Made by a program: the position numbers and the translations under genes. From Raoultibacter phocaeensis (GTDB lineage: Bacteria; Actinomycetota; Coriobacteriia; Coriobacteriales; Eggerthellaceae), in contig NZ_CABDUX010000001.1 in assembly GCF_901411515.1 (NCBI RefSeq), forward strand, positions 558,001 to 622,000: a stretch of DNA of 64,000 nt, read 5' to 3'. Below, in pieces: positions 43,584 to 51,887 of this stretch. The notes under the pieces are model-generated. The model was not told the origin of the DNA and did no database searches. It worked only from the letters and a program-made list of their open reading frames with translations. Numbering within the stretch: the first letter of the stretch is position 1; each line of letters starts with the position of its first letter.

Positions 43584-45362
43584 ATGAAAGATACCCCCTT
43601 AAGCAAGCACGGCATCAGCCGCCGCTCATTTCTCGGCCTCGGTGCCACAGCAGCAGTGATTGCTGGCGCGGGACTTGCCGGATGCGCACCTTCTGCAAGC
43701 GAGGCAACCGCTGCATCGGGCGGCTCGTCGGCATCGGGCGGCGCGGCTGCCGCTTCGACCGGAACCGCGAGCTTCCTTACCGCCCCGGAGCCTCTAGCCG
43801 ACAGCGATATCGCCGAGACCATCGACGCGGAGATCGTCGTCGTGGGTGCGGGAATCTCGGGCATCAGCGCTGTACGATCTGCCGTGGAGAACGGCGCGAA
43901 GGATATCGTCGTGGTCGAGAAAGGCACGACGTGGCAGTACCGCTCGAACCAAGTTGGCTGCATCGGCGGCAAGATCCAGGAAGACCTCGGCATCGAAATC
44001 GACAAGAACGCCGTCGTGGCCCAGCTTATGAAAGAGTGCGGCTACCGCCCGAACCAGCGCATTTTGAACCTGTGGGCCGAAAACTCCGGCGAGGCGTTCG
44101 ACTGGTTCCTCGCACCCAGCGAGGGCAAATACGTCGTCGAAGCCGAATCCGATCCGTACGACGGCGAGAGCATGAGCGTGCGCAAGATGCACTGGCCGCA
44201 CCCCGAGGGCGCCAACACCGCCGACGACTACTACCCCATCTTCGACGATTGCCAGATCTGCCTGCCCGATAACGGCCCCTACATCGAAGCCATGGTGAAG
44301 ATCTGCGAGGATGCCGGCGTCACGTTTATGTACTCCACCTTTGCGCGCCAGCTCGTGCGCCCGGACAACTCGGGTCGCGTCGAAGGCGTCATCGTCGAAG
44401 ACATGGATGGGACGTACAAGAAGATCAACGCGTCGAAAGCTGTGCTGCTTGCCACAGGCGACTACGCTTCGAACGCCGAGATGATGGAGCACTACGTACC
44501 GTGGTCGGCGCGCTTCATGAGCATCTTCCCGAACACCGATGCCAAGGGCGAGAAGACCAACACCGGCGACGGCCAGCAGATGGGCATGTGGATCGGCGCC
44601 AAGATGGAAGACGGTCCGCATGCGCCGATGACCCACCACCTGGGCGGCCCACTCGGCGTGGATGCGTTTCTGCTCACCGATATCTACGGCAACCGCATCA
44701 TGAACGAAGATGTAGGCGGCCAACCGCTGCAAAACCAGATCTCGCGTGCACCCAAAAAGCAAGTATGGCAGATCTTCGATGCGAAGTGGACCGAGCAGCT
44801 TGGCTTCATGGATACCGGCCATGGCAACGTGAACTGGTACGTTGAGAGCGGATCGGATGTGCCGAACGGATCGTACGGCAAGAACGCCTACATCTCGCTC
44901 GAGGACAACGAAGACGGCAACACGCCCGGTTTCACAAGCTACTTCGAAGGCCCGAACGCCCTCGGCAAAACCGCCGACAGCATCGCCGAGCTGGCTGAGC
45001 AAATGGGTGTTGACGCAACGACGCTCCAGGCGACCATCGACCGTTACAACGAGTTGGCAGCCAAGGGGCATGATGACGATTTCGGCAAGCGCGCCGACCG
45101 TTTGTTCCCCATTGAAGAGGGACCGTTCTACGCCTTCCCGCTCACCGATACGGTGATCCTCGTGAACATGGGCGGCCTCGAGACCGATGTGGACTTCAAC
45201 GTGCTCGATACCGAAGACGAGCCGATCGAGGGCCTGTACGCCGTCGGCAACACGCAGGGCGGTCGCTTCCTCGTGGATTACCCGCTGCCTGCCCCCGGCA
45301 TCAGCCATGGCATGGCCATCACTCACGGCATGCTTGTTGGACGCGTGCTCGCAAACCTGTAA
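43584..45362 (+). CDS. Tat-exported lipoprotein FAD-dependent reductase (fumarate/urocanate-reductase type)
   Basis: 592 residues. Tat motif SRRSFLGLGATAAVI and lipobox AGC; Ser/Ala linker; FAD-binding IVVVGAGISGISAVRSAV; capping region with NRIMNEDVGGQPLQNQIS; C-terminal AVGNTQGGRFLVDYPLPAPG. It is closely similar in layout to the reductase at 35.4 kb (shared EDVG-QLQNQI and GGRFLVDYP blocks) but has its own regulator. It has no FMN or haem domain, so the electron donor must be encoded elsewhere. The acceptor is unknown. A strong terminator follows. Confidence 0.88.
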   Translation: MKDTPLSKHGISRRSFLGLGATAAVIAGAGLAGCAPSASEATAASGGSSASGGAAAASTGTASFLTAPEPLADSDIAETIDAEIVVVGAGISGISAVRSAVENGAKDIVVVEKGTTWQYRSNQVGCIGGKIQEDLGIEIDKNAVVAQLMKECGYRPNQRILNLWAENSGEAFDWFLAPSEGKYVVEAESDPYDGESMSVRKMHWPHPEGANTADDYYPIFDDCQICLPDNGPYIEAMVKICEDAGVTFMYSTFARQLVRPDNSGRVEGVIVEDMDGTYKKINASKAVLLATGDYASNAEMMEHYVPWSARFMSIFPNTDAKGEKTNTGDGQQMGMWIGAKMEDGPHAPMTHHLGGPLGVDAFLLTDIYGNRIMNEDVGGQPLQNQISRAPKKQVWQIFDAKWTEQLGFMDTGHGNVNWYVESGSDVPNGSYGKNAYISLEDNEDGNTPGFTSYFEGPNALGKTADSIAELAEQMGVDATTLQATIDRYNELAAKGHDDDFGKRADRLFPIEEGPFYAFPLTDTVILVNMGGLETDVDFNVLDTEDEPIEGLYAVGNTQGGRFLVDYPLPAPGISHGMAITHGMLVGRVLANL

Positions 45363-45464
45363 GTTAGATCAGAACATGCGGCCTTCGCAGTGCGGACCGC
45401 ACACAACCAACCCCGCGCAGCTCACTCCTCCCTTCTCTGGGCTGCGTATGCCGACATGGCTAAA

Positions 45465-45494
45465 GCGGCCCCGACTTTTTTGAGTCGGGGCCGC
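45465..45494. terminator. Rho-independent terminator
   Basis: GCGGCCCCGACT (45465-45476) and AGTCGGGGCCGC (45483-45494) form a perfect 12-bp stem. It ends the reductase gene; the minus-strand toxin gene also converges here, so it may act both ways. Confidence 0.8.
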
Positions 45495-45524
45495 ATGTTC
45501 TAAGAAATGCGCGTGGTTTTCGTG

Positions 45525-45800
45525 CTAGAGATTGCGGTACACGTCGCGCCGATGGCCGATCTTGAACAATTCGATAACCACGAGTCCGTCATCAACCGTG
45601 CCGAGCACGCGATAGGTCCCCACACGCCATCGCCAGCCGTTATCGATACCTTGCAGTTTCTTGGCATTGGGAAGCGCGCAGGGGTTGTCGCAGCCGTCAA
45701 GTTGGCTGTCAATGAAAGCAGCTACGAGCAACAACGTCTTTTGATCGAGCGAGGCGAGCTGCTTTTCTGCTCGCCTCGTCAATTCGACACGGTAGCCCAT
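45525..45800 (-). CDS. RelE/ParE-family toxin
   Basis: 91 residues of the RelE/ParE fold: YRVELTRRAEKQLASLDQKT at the N-terminus, WRWRVGTYRVLGTVDDGLVV in the central sheet, and ELFKIGHRRDVYR at the end. RelE-type members cut mRNA on the ribosome; ParE-type inhibit gyrase; the conserved GHR-x-VY end favours RelE-like. It starts directly after the antitoxin stop codon, the usual order. Confidence 0.88.
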   Translation of the reverse strand: MGYRVELTRRAEKQLASLDQKTLLLVAAFIDSQLDGCDNPCALPNAKKLQGIDNGWRWRVGTYRVLGTVDDGLVVIELFKIGHRRDVYRNL

Positions 45801-46031
45801 CTAACGAGCCAGCCCTAGATTGCGCTTGGCTTCCTCCCAAGACACGCCCGGCTCACCGTCGTTTTCTTCGACGGCCTCTTTCAAATCCCGCGCGTCCAGT
45901 TCATCCTCGAGCCGCTCCAGCGCCCACTGCCTAACCTGCGCAGAAAACGTTGTGCCGTTCATCTCGGCAAACGAGGTAATCCATTCCTTTTCCTCCGGCG
46001 CAAACCGTATGGCAGATGCCGTCATAGCCAT
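45801..46031 (-). CDS. RelB-like (DUF6290-type) antitoxin
   Basis: 76 residues. A short ribbon-helix-helix-like N-terminus (TASAIRFAPEEKEWITSFAE) and an acidic C-terminal half (DLKEAVEENDGEPGVSWEEA) that would wrap the toxin. AAAGGAGG precedes the ATG. It should repress its own promoter through the two palindromes upstream. Confidence 0.85.
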   Translation of the reverse strand: MAMTASAIRFAPEEKEWITSFAEMNGTTFSAQVRQWALERLEDELDARDLKEAVEENDGEPGVSWEEAKRNLGLAR

Positions 46032-46045
46032 AGTTGCCTCCTTTG

Positions 46046-46098
46046 TGAGTTTACGTTGTCAACTCATTATAGTGATATGAGTTTACGTTGTCAACTCA
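46046..46098 (-). promoter_or_regulatory. Consensus promoter with two antitoxin operators
   Basis: On the minus strand TTGACA (46089-46094), a 17-nt spacer and TATAAT (46066-46071) form a perfect sigma-70 promoter. Two copies of the 21-bp dyad TGAGTTTACGTTGTCAACTC(A) (46046-46066 and 46078-46098), 32 bp apart, cover the -35 box and the start site. Three helical turns of spacing suggests cooperative binding by the toxin-antitoxin complex. Confidence 0.8.
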
Positions 46099-46167
46099 TC
46101 TCAGCTGAGAGCATTTCACCCTTCGACACTATGCACACCGTCTTTATCCCACAGTCGAGCAGCACGC

Positions 46168-46203
46168 CAAAAAGGCCCCGCGCAGCTGCAGGGCCCCTTT
46201 GGC
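46168..46203 (-). terminator. Rho-independent terminator of the cytochrome/flavoprotein operon
   Basis: Read on the minus strand, GCCAAAGGGGCCC and a matching GGGGCCTTTTTGGC form a stem containing a T5 tract, about 20 nt after the cytochrome stop codon. Confidence 0.65.
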
Positions 46204-46221
46204 TCGTATGTGTTTCCCGTC

Positions 46222-46731
46222 CTATGCCTTCGAGGTATCCACCGGCGTACCGTCGGCGCTCGGCACCTCGGCGGTCGGATCCTGCCAACCTGCTTCCGGA
46301 AGCGGCCATCCGTTGCCGCCGCCGTGGTAGCCGCCGTGACACGCCGTGTTGCACACGAGCACCGACGTACCCTCGATCGAATGGCACATGCCGCAATCGT
46401 ACGCCTCGGTGTGGGCAGCGTGGGGATTGTAGCCCTCCGCCCCGCCGTAATCCTCGGTCAACGCCGTAATAGTGTCGCGCGGATGACAGCCGAGGCAGTT
46501 CTTTTTCGACCAGTCGCCGTCGATGAGCTTGAGCTGATCGGGCGTATGCACTGCCATCATGCTGCCAGGCTGCGCTTCGGTGCTCGCCGTTGCAGGCTCG
46601 CCGCCCGACGTTCCTCCTTCAGAGGATCCGCCGCCTCCCCCGCCGCACGCGCACAGCGCAAGCAGGGCGCACATGAGCACAGCGGCCAAACCGAGCTGTA
46701 TCGCACACGATACGCGTCTTTTCTTTTCCAT
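46222..46731 (-). CDS. Small multihaem c-type cytochrome lipoprotein
   Basis: 169 residues. Signal peptide with lipobox (ALLALCACGG) and a Gly/Ser linker, then two classic haem sites CLGCH and CGMCH and a third atypical CNTACH (C-x3-CH). Extra histidines nearby (PHAAHTEAYD, GGYHGG) could be distal ligands. It is probably the electron carrier that feeds the secreted flavin reductase encoded 30 nt upstream, replacing the haem domain that is fused in soluble flavocytochrome c fumarate reductases. Confidence 0.85.
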   Translation of the reverse strand: MEKKRRVSCAIQLGLAAVLMCALLALCACGGGGGGSSEGGTSGGEPATASTEAQPGSMMAVHTPDQLKLIDGDWSKKNCLGCHPRDTITALTEDYGGAEGYNPHAAHTEAYDCGMCHSIEGTSVLVCNTACHGGYHGGGNGWPLPEAGWQDPTAEVPSADGTPVDTSKA

Positions 46732-46761
46732 GATACGTTCCTCGCCGTTCGCTCGATGCCG

Positions 46762-48522
46762 CTAGATGTATTCCATGCCGAGCATGTCTTTGACCGCTAG
46801 CCATGCGAAGCACTGACCGTGACCGATGCCCGAGCCCATGACGTTGGGCGGATAGACGTTGCCATAGAACGATCCGGCCGTGTTGCCCGCCACATACAAA
46901 CCGGGGATCGGCATGCCCTCTTTGTCGAGCACACGGCACCGCTCGTCGTTGCGCAGACCGCCGCGCGTGCTCGTGATGCTCACAACGTGGCGCGACGCGT
47001 AGAACGGCGGCGTATCGATGGTGGTGAGCCACAGCGGATTCTTGTAGAAGTCGAGATCTTTGCCCGCTTCGCAGAACCCATGGTATCGATCGAGCTGCTC
47101 GGAGAATATCTCGGGATTGACGCCCATCTTCTCAGCAAGCTCTTCGATAGTGTCCGCCTGGATGGTCACGCCGTTTTTCACATCGATTTCGATCTGCTCG
47201 GGCGAGTTCTCGGAAAGGTAGTCGCCCTTGGGATAGCCCTCGGGGAACTTCTCCTGCCACGCGCTGTCCCATACGCTCCACGCCGAGCCGTCCGACGTCG
47301 CGGTGATCTTAGGGACCGAGCACGCCTGGAACGGCAGATCCTCGGGCATGAGACGACGGCCCGTGGTATCCACCATGAACACCGGCAGGTTCGCCACCGC
47401 TGCATAGGACTTGCTGTCGGGCGAGGTGGGACGCTCGCCGCTCGCATCGACAGCCACGAACGGGAACAGGTCTCCCGCCGCGAAGTCATCCATGTCGGCG
47501 CCGATCCACATACCCATCATCTGCCCATCGCCCGTGTTCTTGGTTTCGGCAACGCTGCGGGTCTTCAAAAGCGAGGTGTTGTAATAACCCATCATCTCGC
47601 GGTTGCCGCCCATATCGCCGCAGGCGAGCAAAATGCCCTTCGAAGCGTTGATCTTGATGTATTCGCCCACCTCGTTCTCGCCGATGACCGAGGTAACCCG
47701 ACCGCTGTCGTCGCGCACGAGTTGCACGGCGGGGGTGTTGTAGTGGATGGTCGCACCCTTGTCGGTTGCGTAATCGGCGAGAATGCCCGTCCAATCGACG
47801 TTCACGCCGTCGGCAAGCGTCTTGCCGTCCTTGTCGACGAAGTAGATCATGGCTGCATACGTTGCCCAGAATTCGTTCGCGCCCACCTGGCCGACACCGT
47901 CGTTGGTGACCTTGAAGCCCGTCACCTGCTGCGGCACGATATCGCACCCGACCGACTGGCAAACCCCCTGCAGCCAATCGATGTACGGTGCGCTGTTGTC
48001 GAACCACTTGCCGTACGAGGACATGCGGCCCTGGCTGCCGTTCGTGATCTTCCATACGTCGGTGATGAACTTGTCGCGATCGTACGTGATGCCGTTGTCG
48101 GTTTGGCACTTCGCGTTGAACCCGCAGGTGCACAGACGCGCGGTGCTGTACGTACCGGCCTTCTCGAGCACGTGCACATTCGCACCCTGCTCGGCAGCAA
48201 GCGCCACACCCGGAAGCCCCGCAATGCCTGCGCCGCACACCGCGATGTCGCAGTCAATGGTTTCGACGATCATATCGTCGGTAATGGGCTCGGGAGCAAC
48301 CTCCCACGGCTGCTGCCCGGATGCCGCTTGCGCACTACCGCCTTCCGGAGATTCGGGGGCAGGTTCTTTTGCCGCCGCACCATCCGATGCGGGCTTTGCC
48401 GTATCGCCTCCCGAAGCGCAACCCGCAAGCCCCGCCATCGCCGCACCCGCCCCGAGTACCGCAGCGCCCGTTATGAAACCGCGCCTCGACAACGTTGCCT
48501 TTGCCTCGTAATCGCTCAACAT
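46762..48522 (-). CDS. Tat-exported lipoprotein FAD-dependent reductase with cytochrome partner
   Basis: 586 residues. Tat motif LSRRGFITGAAVLGAG and lipobox AGC; linker rich in Ala/Ser/Pro; FAD domain CDIAVCGAGIAGLPGVALAA; C-terminal block GLYVAGNTAGSFYGNVYPP. It differs from the other two reductases in the capping region (GRRLMPEDLPFQACSV) and in the final FAD loop, so it likely uses a different acceptor. It is followed by a multihaem lipoprotein and is divergent from a LuxR gene. The arrangement fits a surface respiratory module: menaquinol, cytochrome, flavoprotein, organic acceptor. Confidence 0.88.
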   Translation of the reverse strand: MLSDYEAKATLSRRGFITGAAVLGAGAAMAGLAGCASGGDTAKPASDGAAAKEPAPESPEGGSAQAASGQQPWEVAPEPITDDMIVETIDCDIAVCGAGIAGLPGVALAAEQGANVHVLEKAGTYSTARLCTCGFNAKCQTDNGITYDRDKFITDVWKITNGSQGRMSSYGKWFDNSAPYIDWLQGVCQSVGCDIVPQQVTGFKVTNDGVGQVGANEFWATYAAMIYFVDKDGKTLADGVNVDWTGILADYATDKGATIHYNTPAVQLVRDDSGRVTSVIGENEVGEYIKINASKGILLACGDMGGNREMMGYYNTSLLKTRSVAETKNTGDGQMMGMWIGADMDDFAAGDLFPFVAVDASGERPTSPDSKSYAAVANLPVFMVDTTGRRLMPEDLPFQACSVPKITATSDGSAWSVWDSAWQEKFPEGYPKGDYLSENSPEQIEIDVKNGVTIQADTIEELAEKMGVNPEIFSEQLDRYHGFCEAGKDLDFYKNPLWLTTIDTPPFYASRHVVSITSTRGGLRNDERCRVLDKEGMPIPGLYVAGNTAGSFYGNVYPPNVMGSGIGHGQCFAWLAVKDMLGMEYI

Positions 48523-48629
48523 GATGTTCTCCCTCCTTTGGCGGGAAGCACCCCTCGTGCTTCCTCGGAATCATCATGGGAATACCCCGGTAGGTTAGCG
48601 AAGACCCAACTGCGATCGATTCTCAAAAA

Positions 48630-48663
48630 CGGTTAACCCCTTCCGTTAACCCCCTGGGTTACT
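48630..48663. promoter_or_regulatory. Direct repeats (C/G)GTTAACCCC in divergent promoter region
   Basis: CGGTTAACCCC (48630) and CCGTTAACCCC (48643) have a 13-bp period, with GGGTTAC following at 48657. They lie between the flavoprotein and the divergent LuxR gene and are the best candidate for its binding site. There is no second locus for support. Confidence 0.45.
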
Positions 48664-48721
48664 CAATCGATCCTGTTGCGGTTTCGTCACCTGTGGGACA
48701 ATGTCGCCAGGGAGCAATGCG

Positions 48722-50188
48722 ATGCATTGGAGAGATATGGGAAGAATCGGCCAAGCGTGGTCAACCACTCAAGACGCCATCAAAACGTGCGCAGCCGACA
48801 CGCGATGGTACTACTACGGTTCGTCGTTCCTTGTTGCAGTCATCACGCTTACCCATTACGTGCATGGGTACAAGACAACCATGATCGGGCTTTCATACGC
48901 CGATACGATCTGCATCACGAGCATCGCTGTTGCGCTCTGCATCACCGCCCTCGGCACCCATGGGGTATTCAAGCGCTTACGGAGGCCGATCATCGCCGTT
49001 GCCGCCTTTTTTCCTTCCTTCTCGTTTCTGCTCATGAGGGCGGCTACGGCGTTCGCTCCTCATATCTACGGAGTCGCGTTCATCGTCTCGGCCGTTTCAG
49101 TCGGAGTGTTTATCGGGATCATAGCGGTGTACTGGTTCGACTTCTTCGTCGGCCAAGCGGTCGAGACCGTCGCGTTTTCGCTGCTCGGCTCAATAATCCT
49201 TGGATGCGTGATTTCCTGGTTTCTGCTCGGCATGCTGTGGGATCGCGTTTTGGTCGGCTACATCGCCGTGGTGCTGTGCGCTGGGTGGACGATTTCGCAT
49301 GCGCTCGATACACGGCCCAAGCGAATCCCACGCACCGAAAGCACCGAACGGCCTTCGTTCACGTTTCTTGCCGGGCCGCTGCTGACCGCATTCTTGTTCA
49401 GTTTCGCGTTCATGCTTTCCGTATCGTTCGTCGGCCTCGAATCATGGCACTCGGATGCCGGATGGAGTATGCTGTGGCCCGCTGCGATCGTACTCGGCAT
49501 CGTGGCTTTGTTCTCCAAGAAAGTGAACGTCGCTTCGCTTCTCTACCTCGCGCTCACGCTCGTGGTTGCGGGCATGCTGTTTGCGTCGTTTCTCCATATC
49601 GACGAATCGTTCATATTCTCGCTTGCCACAATGGGATGCGCCGTCAACATTTCGTACCTCGTCATCTTATTCTGCAACATCGGGGGACGTTTCTCGATCA
49701 ATTCGTACCGGCTTGCCTCGCTCCTGCTGATTTCGGTGTTCAGCGGATGCTTGCTCGGACGCCCTGCCGCACTTGCCATGGATGCGCTCGACGCGAGCGG
49801 AACGCTTAAGACGCTCGTTTCGATATGCCTCGTTATCGCCATCATCGCCTGCACGCTCTTCAGTTTAAGCAACCGCACGATCCAGCTGTATTCGAAATAC
49901 CGGTTCAAAGAACAAGGGAAAACGGGCGACGCTTCCGTCGAAACCTCGTCGTTCATCGCAGCCTTCGCCATCGAGCAGGGTCTCGGGGCACGGGAGCAGG
50001 AGGCGCTTGCGCTGCTGCTTGAGGGGAAGACAGCGAGCGAAGTGGCCGAATGCATGTTTATAGCCCGAGGCACCGCCAAGGCGCACATCCGCCACATCTA
50101 CCGAAAGCTCGACGTCCACGACCGCGAGGAGCTTTTCGGCCTCATGCGCGACGTCGACCCGCAGTTCGAGGTGGAGCGCAGCGCGTAA
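48722..50188 (+). CDS. Membrane-spanning LuxR-family regulator
   Basis: 488 residues from the ATG that follows AGGGAG by 7-8 nt. About twelve hydrophobic helices (YYYGSSFLVAVITLTHYVHG first) precede an HTH with GLGAREQEALALLLEGKTAS and IARGTAKAHIRHIYRKLDVH. It diverges from the flavoprotein-cytochrome pair and is the probable regulator of that operon. Confidence 0.88.
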   Translation: MHWRDMGRIGQAWSTTQDAIKTCAADTRWYYYGSSFLVAVITLTHYVHGYKTTMIGLSYADTICITSIAVALCITALGTHGVFKRLRRPIIAVAAFFPSFSFLLMRAATAFAPHIYGVAFIVSAVSVGVFIGIIAVYWFDFFVGQAVETVAFSLLGSIILGCVISWFLLGMLWDRVLVGYIAVVLCAGWTISHALDTRPKRIPRTESTERPSFTFLAGPLLTAFLFSFAFMLSVSFVGLESWHSDAGWSMLWPAAIVLGIVALFSKKVNVASLLYLALTLVVAGMLFASFLHIDESFIFSLATMGCAVNISYLVILFCNIGGRFSINSYRLASLLLISVFSGCLLGRPAALAMDALDASGTLKTLVSICLVIAIIACTLFSLSNRTIQLYSKYRFKEQGKTGDASVETSSFIAAFAIEQGLGAREQEALALLLEGKTASEVAECMFIARGTAKAHIRHIYRKLDVHDREELFGLMRDVDPQFEVERSA

Positions 50189-50271
50189 CCATCGGAAGCC
50201 CGCACGCTCTCAGAGCCCTACGCACTCACTAACAACACGAAACCCCTCGGAGCGCTCCGCGCCCGACACCA

Positions 50272-50985
50272 TCACGCCGTGACGAGCAGCATGACGCCTA
50301 CGAACAGCAAAAGCACGTACGTGAGCTTCAAAAACTTCTCTTGGCTGATCCTCTTTTGCAGGCGGTTGCCGAGCCAGGTTGCCACCACGGCAACGGGAAT
50401 GCACATGAGCACGACCTGGATGACATCGCCGGTGAAGCTTCCCTGCTGAAACGCGATAAGGGCGTAGATGAGGTTCAAGATGGCCCACGTGGCCGAAAGC
50501 GTCGTGCGGAACTGCTGCTTGTCCTGAAGCTTCTGCACCGCATAGATCACGAGGAGCGCTCCGCCCGACACGAACATGCCCTGGATGAGGCCGGCGAGCG
50601 CAAGGATGATCCACAGTGCCCATTCGGGTAGGAACTTCTGCTTTTTCTGCACGAGATTCTTGATGCCAATGATCACGATGATCGCACCGTAGATGCGCAA
50701 AAGCACATGGAGCGGCAGCACCGTATCGAGCCAGATGCCCACGATCACAAACGGGAGCATGGTCAGCACGATCTTTGCAAGTTCGCGCCAATTGACGTTT
50801 TTGATGTTCATGATCGTCAAAAGGCCGCACGCGAAAAAGCCCATGGCGTTCAGAATAGCGACCGAACTCGACAAGCCCAGAAGCTGCGTGCCTACGGGCA
50901 TGGCGAAGATGTTGCCGGCGAACCCGGTGATCGCCTGTACGGTGTATGCGAAAAAGAACGCGGCTACGAAGAGGGCTTTTGCCAT
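50272..50985 (-). CDS. TauE/SafE-family membrane transporter
   Basis: 237 residues with about seven to eight helices and the two-repeat TauE/SafE layout (YTVQAITGFAGNIFAMPVGT, then LAGLIQGMFVSGGALLVIYA in the second repeat, both with the Gly-rich turn). Family members export or import sulfite, sulfonates or organic acids. It diverges from the oxoprolinase operon with 173 bp between starts, so it may move 5-oxoproline, glutamate or a related acid; this is inference from position only. Confidence 0.82.
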   Translation of the reverse strand: MAKALFVAAFFFAYTVQAITGFAGNIFAMPVGTQLLGLSSSVAILNAMGFFACGLLTIMNIKNVNWRELAKIVLTMLPFVIVGIWLDTVLPLHVLLRIYGAIIVIIGIKNLVQKKQKFLPEWALWIILALAGLIQGMFVSGGALLVIYAVQKLQDKQQFRTTLSATWAILNLIYALIAFQQGSFTGDVIQVVLMCIPVAVVATWLGNRLQKRISQEKFLKLTYVLLLFVGVMLLVTA

Positions 50986-51158
50986 ACCGATTCAAACTCC
51001 AATCGAACAATTCAGCTTAGTGTACCACCGAACAGCGACTCGAGGGCTTTTCCTCGGCAGGAGGTCGCCCGCCACACGGCAAGCCTCCGTACAAGGACGA
51101 TTCCCAGGTATGCTAAAATCCCTTCACGAGATCGTACGAAACTTTAGGAAGTACCGGT

Positions 51159-51887
51159 ATGGCGGGATTCGACATAACGATAGCAGGCGATTCGGCGCTC
51201 AATCTGGAGTTCGCCGACGTTATCACGCCCGAAACCAGCACCATGATCCGCATCGCCGCACAGAACCTCACCGAAGATCCTATCGACGGCATCGTCGAGC
51301 TCGTACCGACGTTCTGCTCGCTCATGGTGTACTACAATCCCCTCGAAATCACGTTCGACGAACTGTCGTATCGGCTGCGCGGGAAGCTGCGCGGACTCGA
51401 TTCGGCCGATGTGAACGTGAAGAAGATCGTGCAGATTCCCGTGTGCTACGGCGGTGAATACGGCCCCGACATCCAAACCGTCGCCGATCATGCAAAGCTC
51501 TCCATCGACGAAGTCATCGAGATCCATTCCTCGAAAGACTACCTCATCGACATGCTTGGCTTCCTGCCGGGCTTCGCCTATTTAGGCGGCCTCGATGAGC
51601 GCATCTGCACACCGCGCCTCGCCGTTCCGCGCACGCTCATCGAACCGGGATCCGTCGGCATCGGCGGATCGCAAACGGGCATCTATCCCCTGCCTTCGCC
51701 CGGAGGTTGGCAGATCATCGGCCGCACGCCTCTTCGCCCCTACGATCCCGATCGGGAAGAGCCGATCCTGTACGCTGCCGGCGAGTACCTGCGTTTCGTG
51801 CCGATCGCGCCCGACGAGTACAGCGCCATCGAAACGCAGCTCGCGTCGAACGCGTACGAATACCAGATCGTCTGGGAGGGGATGTAG
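51159..51887 (+). CDS. pxpB: 5-oxoprolinase subunit B (KipI/carboxyltransferase-domain family)
   Basis: 242 residues with the PxpB/KipI pattern FLPGFAYLGGLDERICTPR and GSVGIGGSQTGIYPLPSPGG. It is homologous to half of the carboxyltransferase domain of urea carboxylase and to allophanate-hydrolase subunit 1 annotations. With PxpC and PxpA it hydrolyses 5-oxoproline to glutamate using ATP in other bacteria. It is the first gene of a six-gene operon, with an AGGAAG site; its stop codon directly abuts the pxpC start. Confidence 0.9.
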   Translation: MAGFDITIAGDSALNLEFADVITPETSTMIRIAAQNLTEDPIDGIVELVPTFCSLMVYYNPLEITFDELSYRLRGKLRGLDSADVNVKKIVQIPVCYGGEYGPDIQTVADHAKLSIDEVIEIHSSKDYLIDMLGFLPGFAYLGGLDERICTPRLAVPRTLIEPGSVGIGGSQTGIYPLPSPGGWQIIGRTPLRPYDPDREEPILYAAGEYLRFVPIAPDEYSAIETQLASNAYEYQIVWEGM

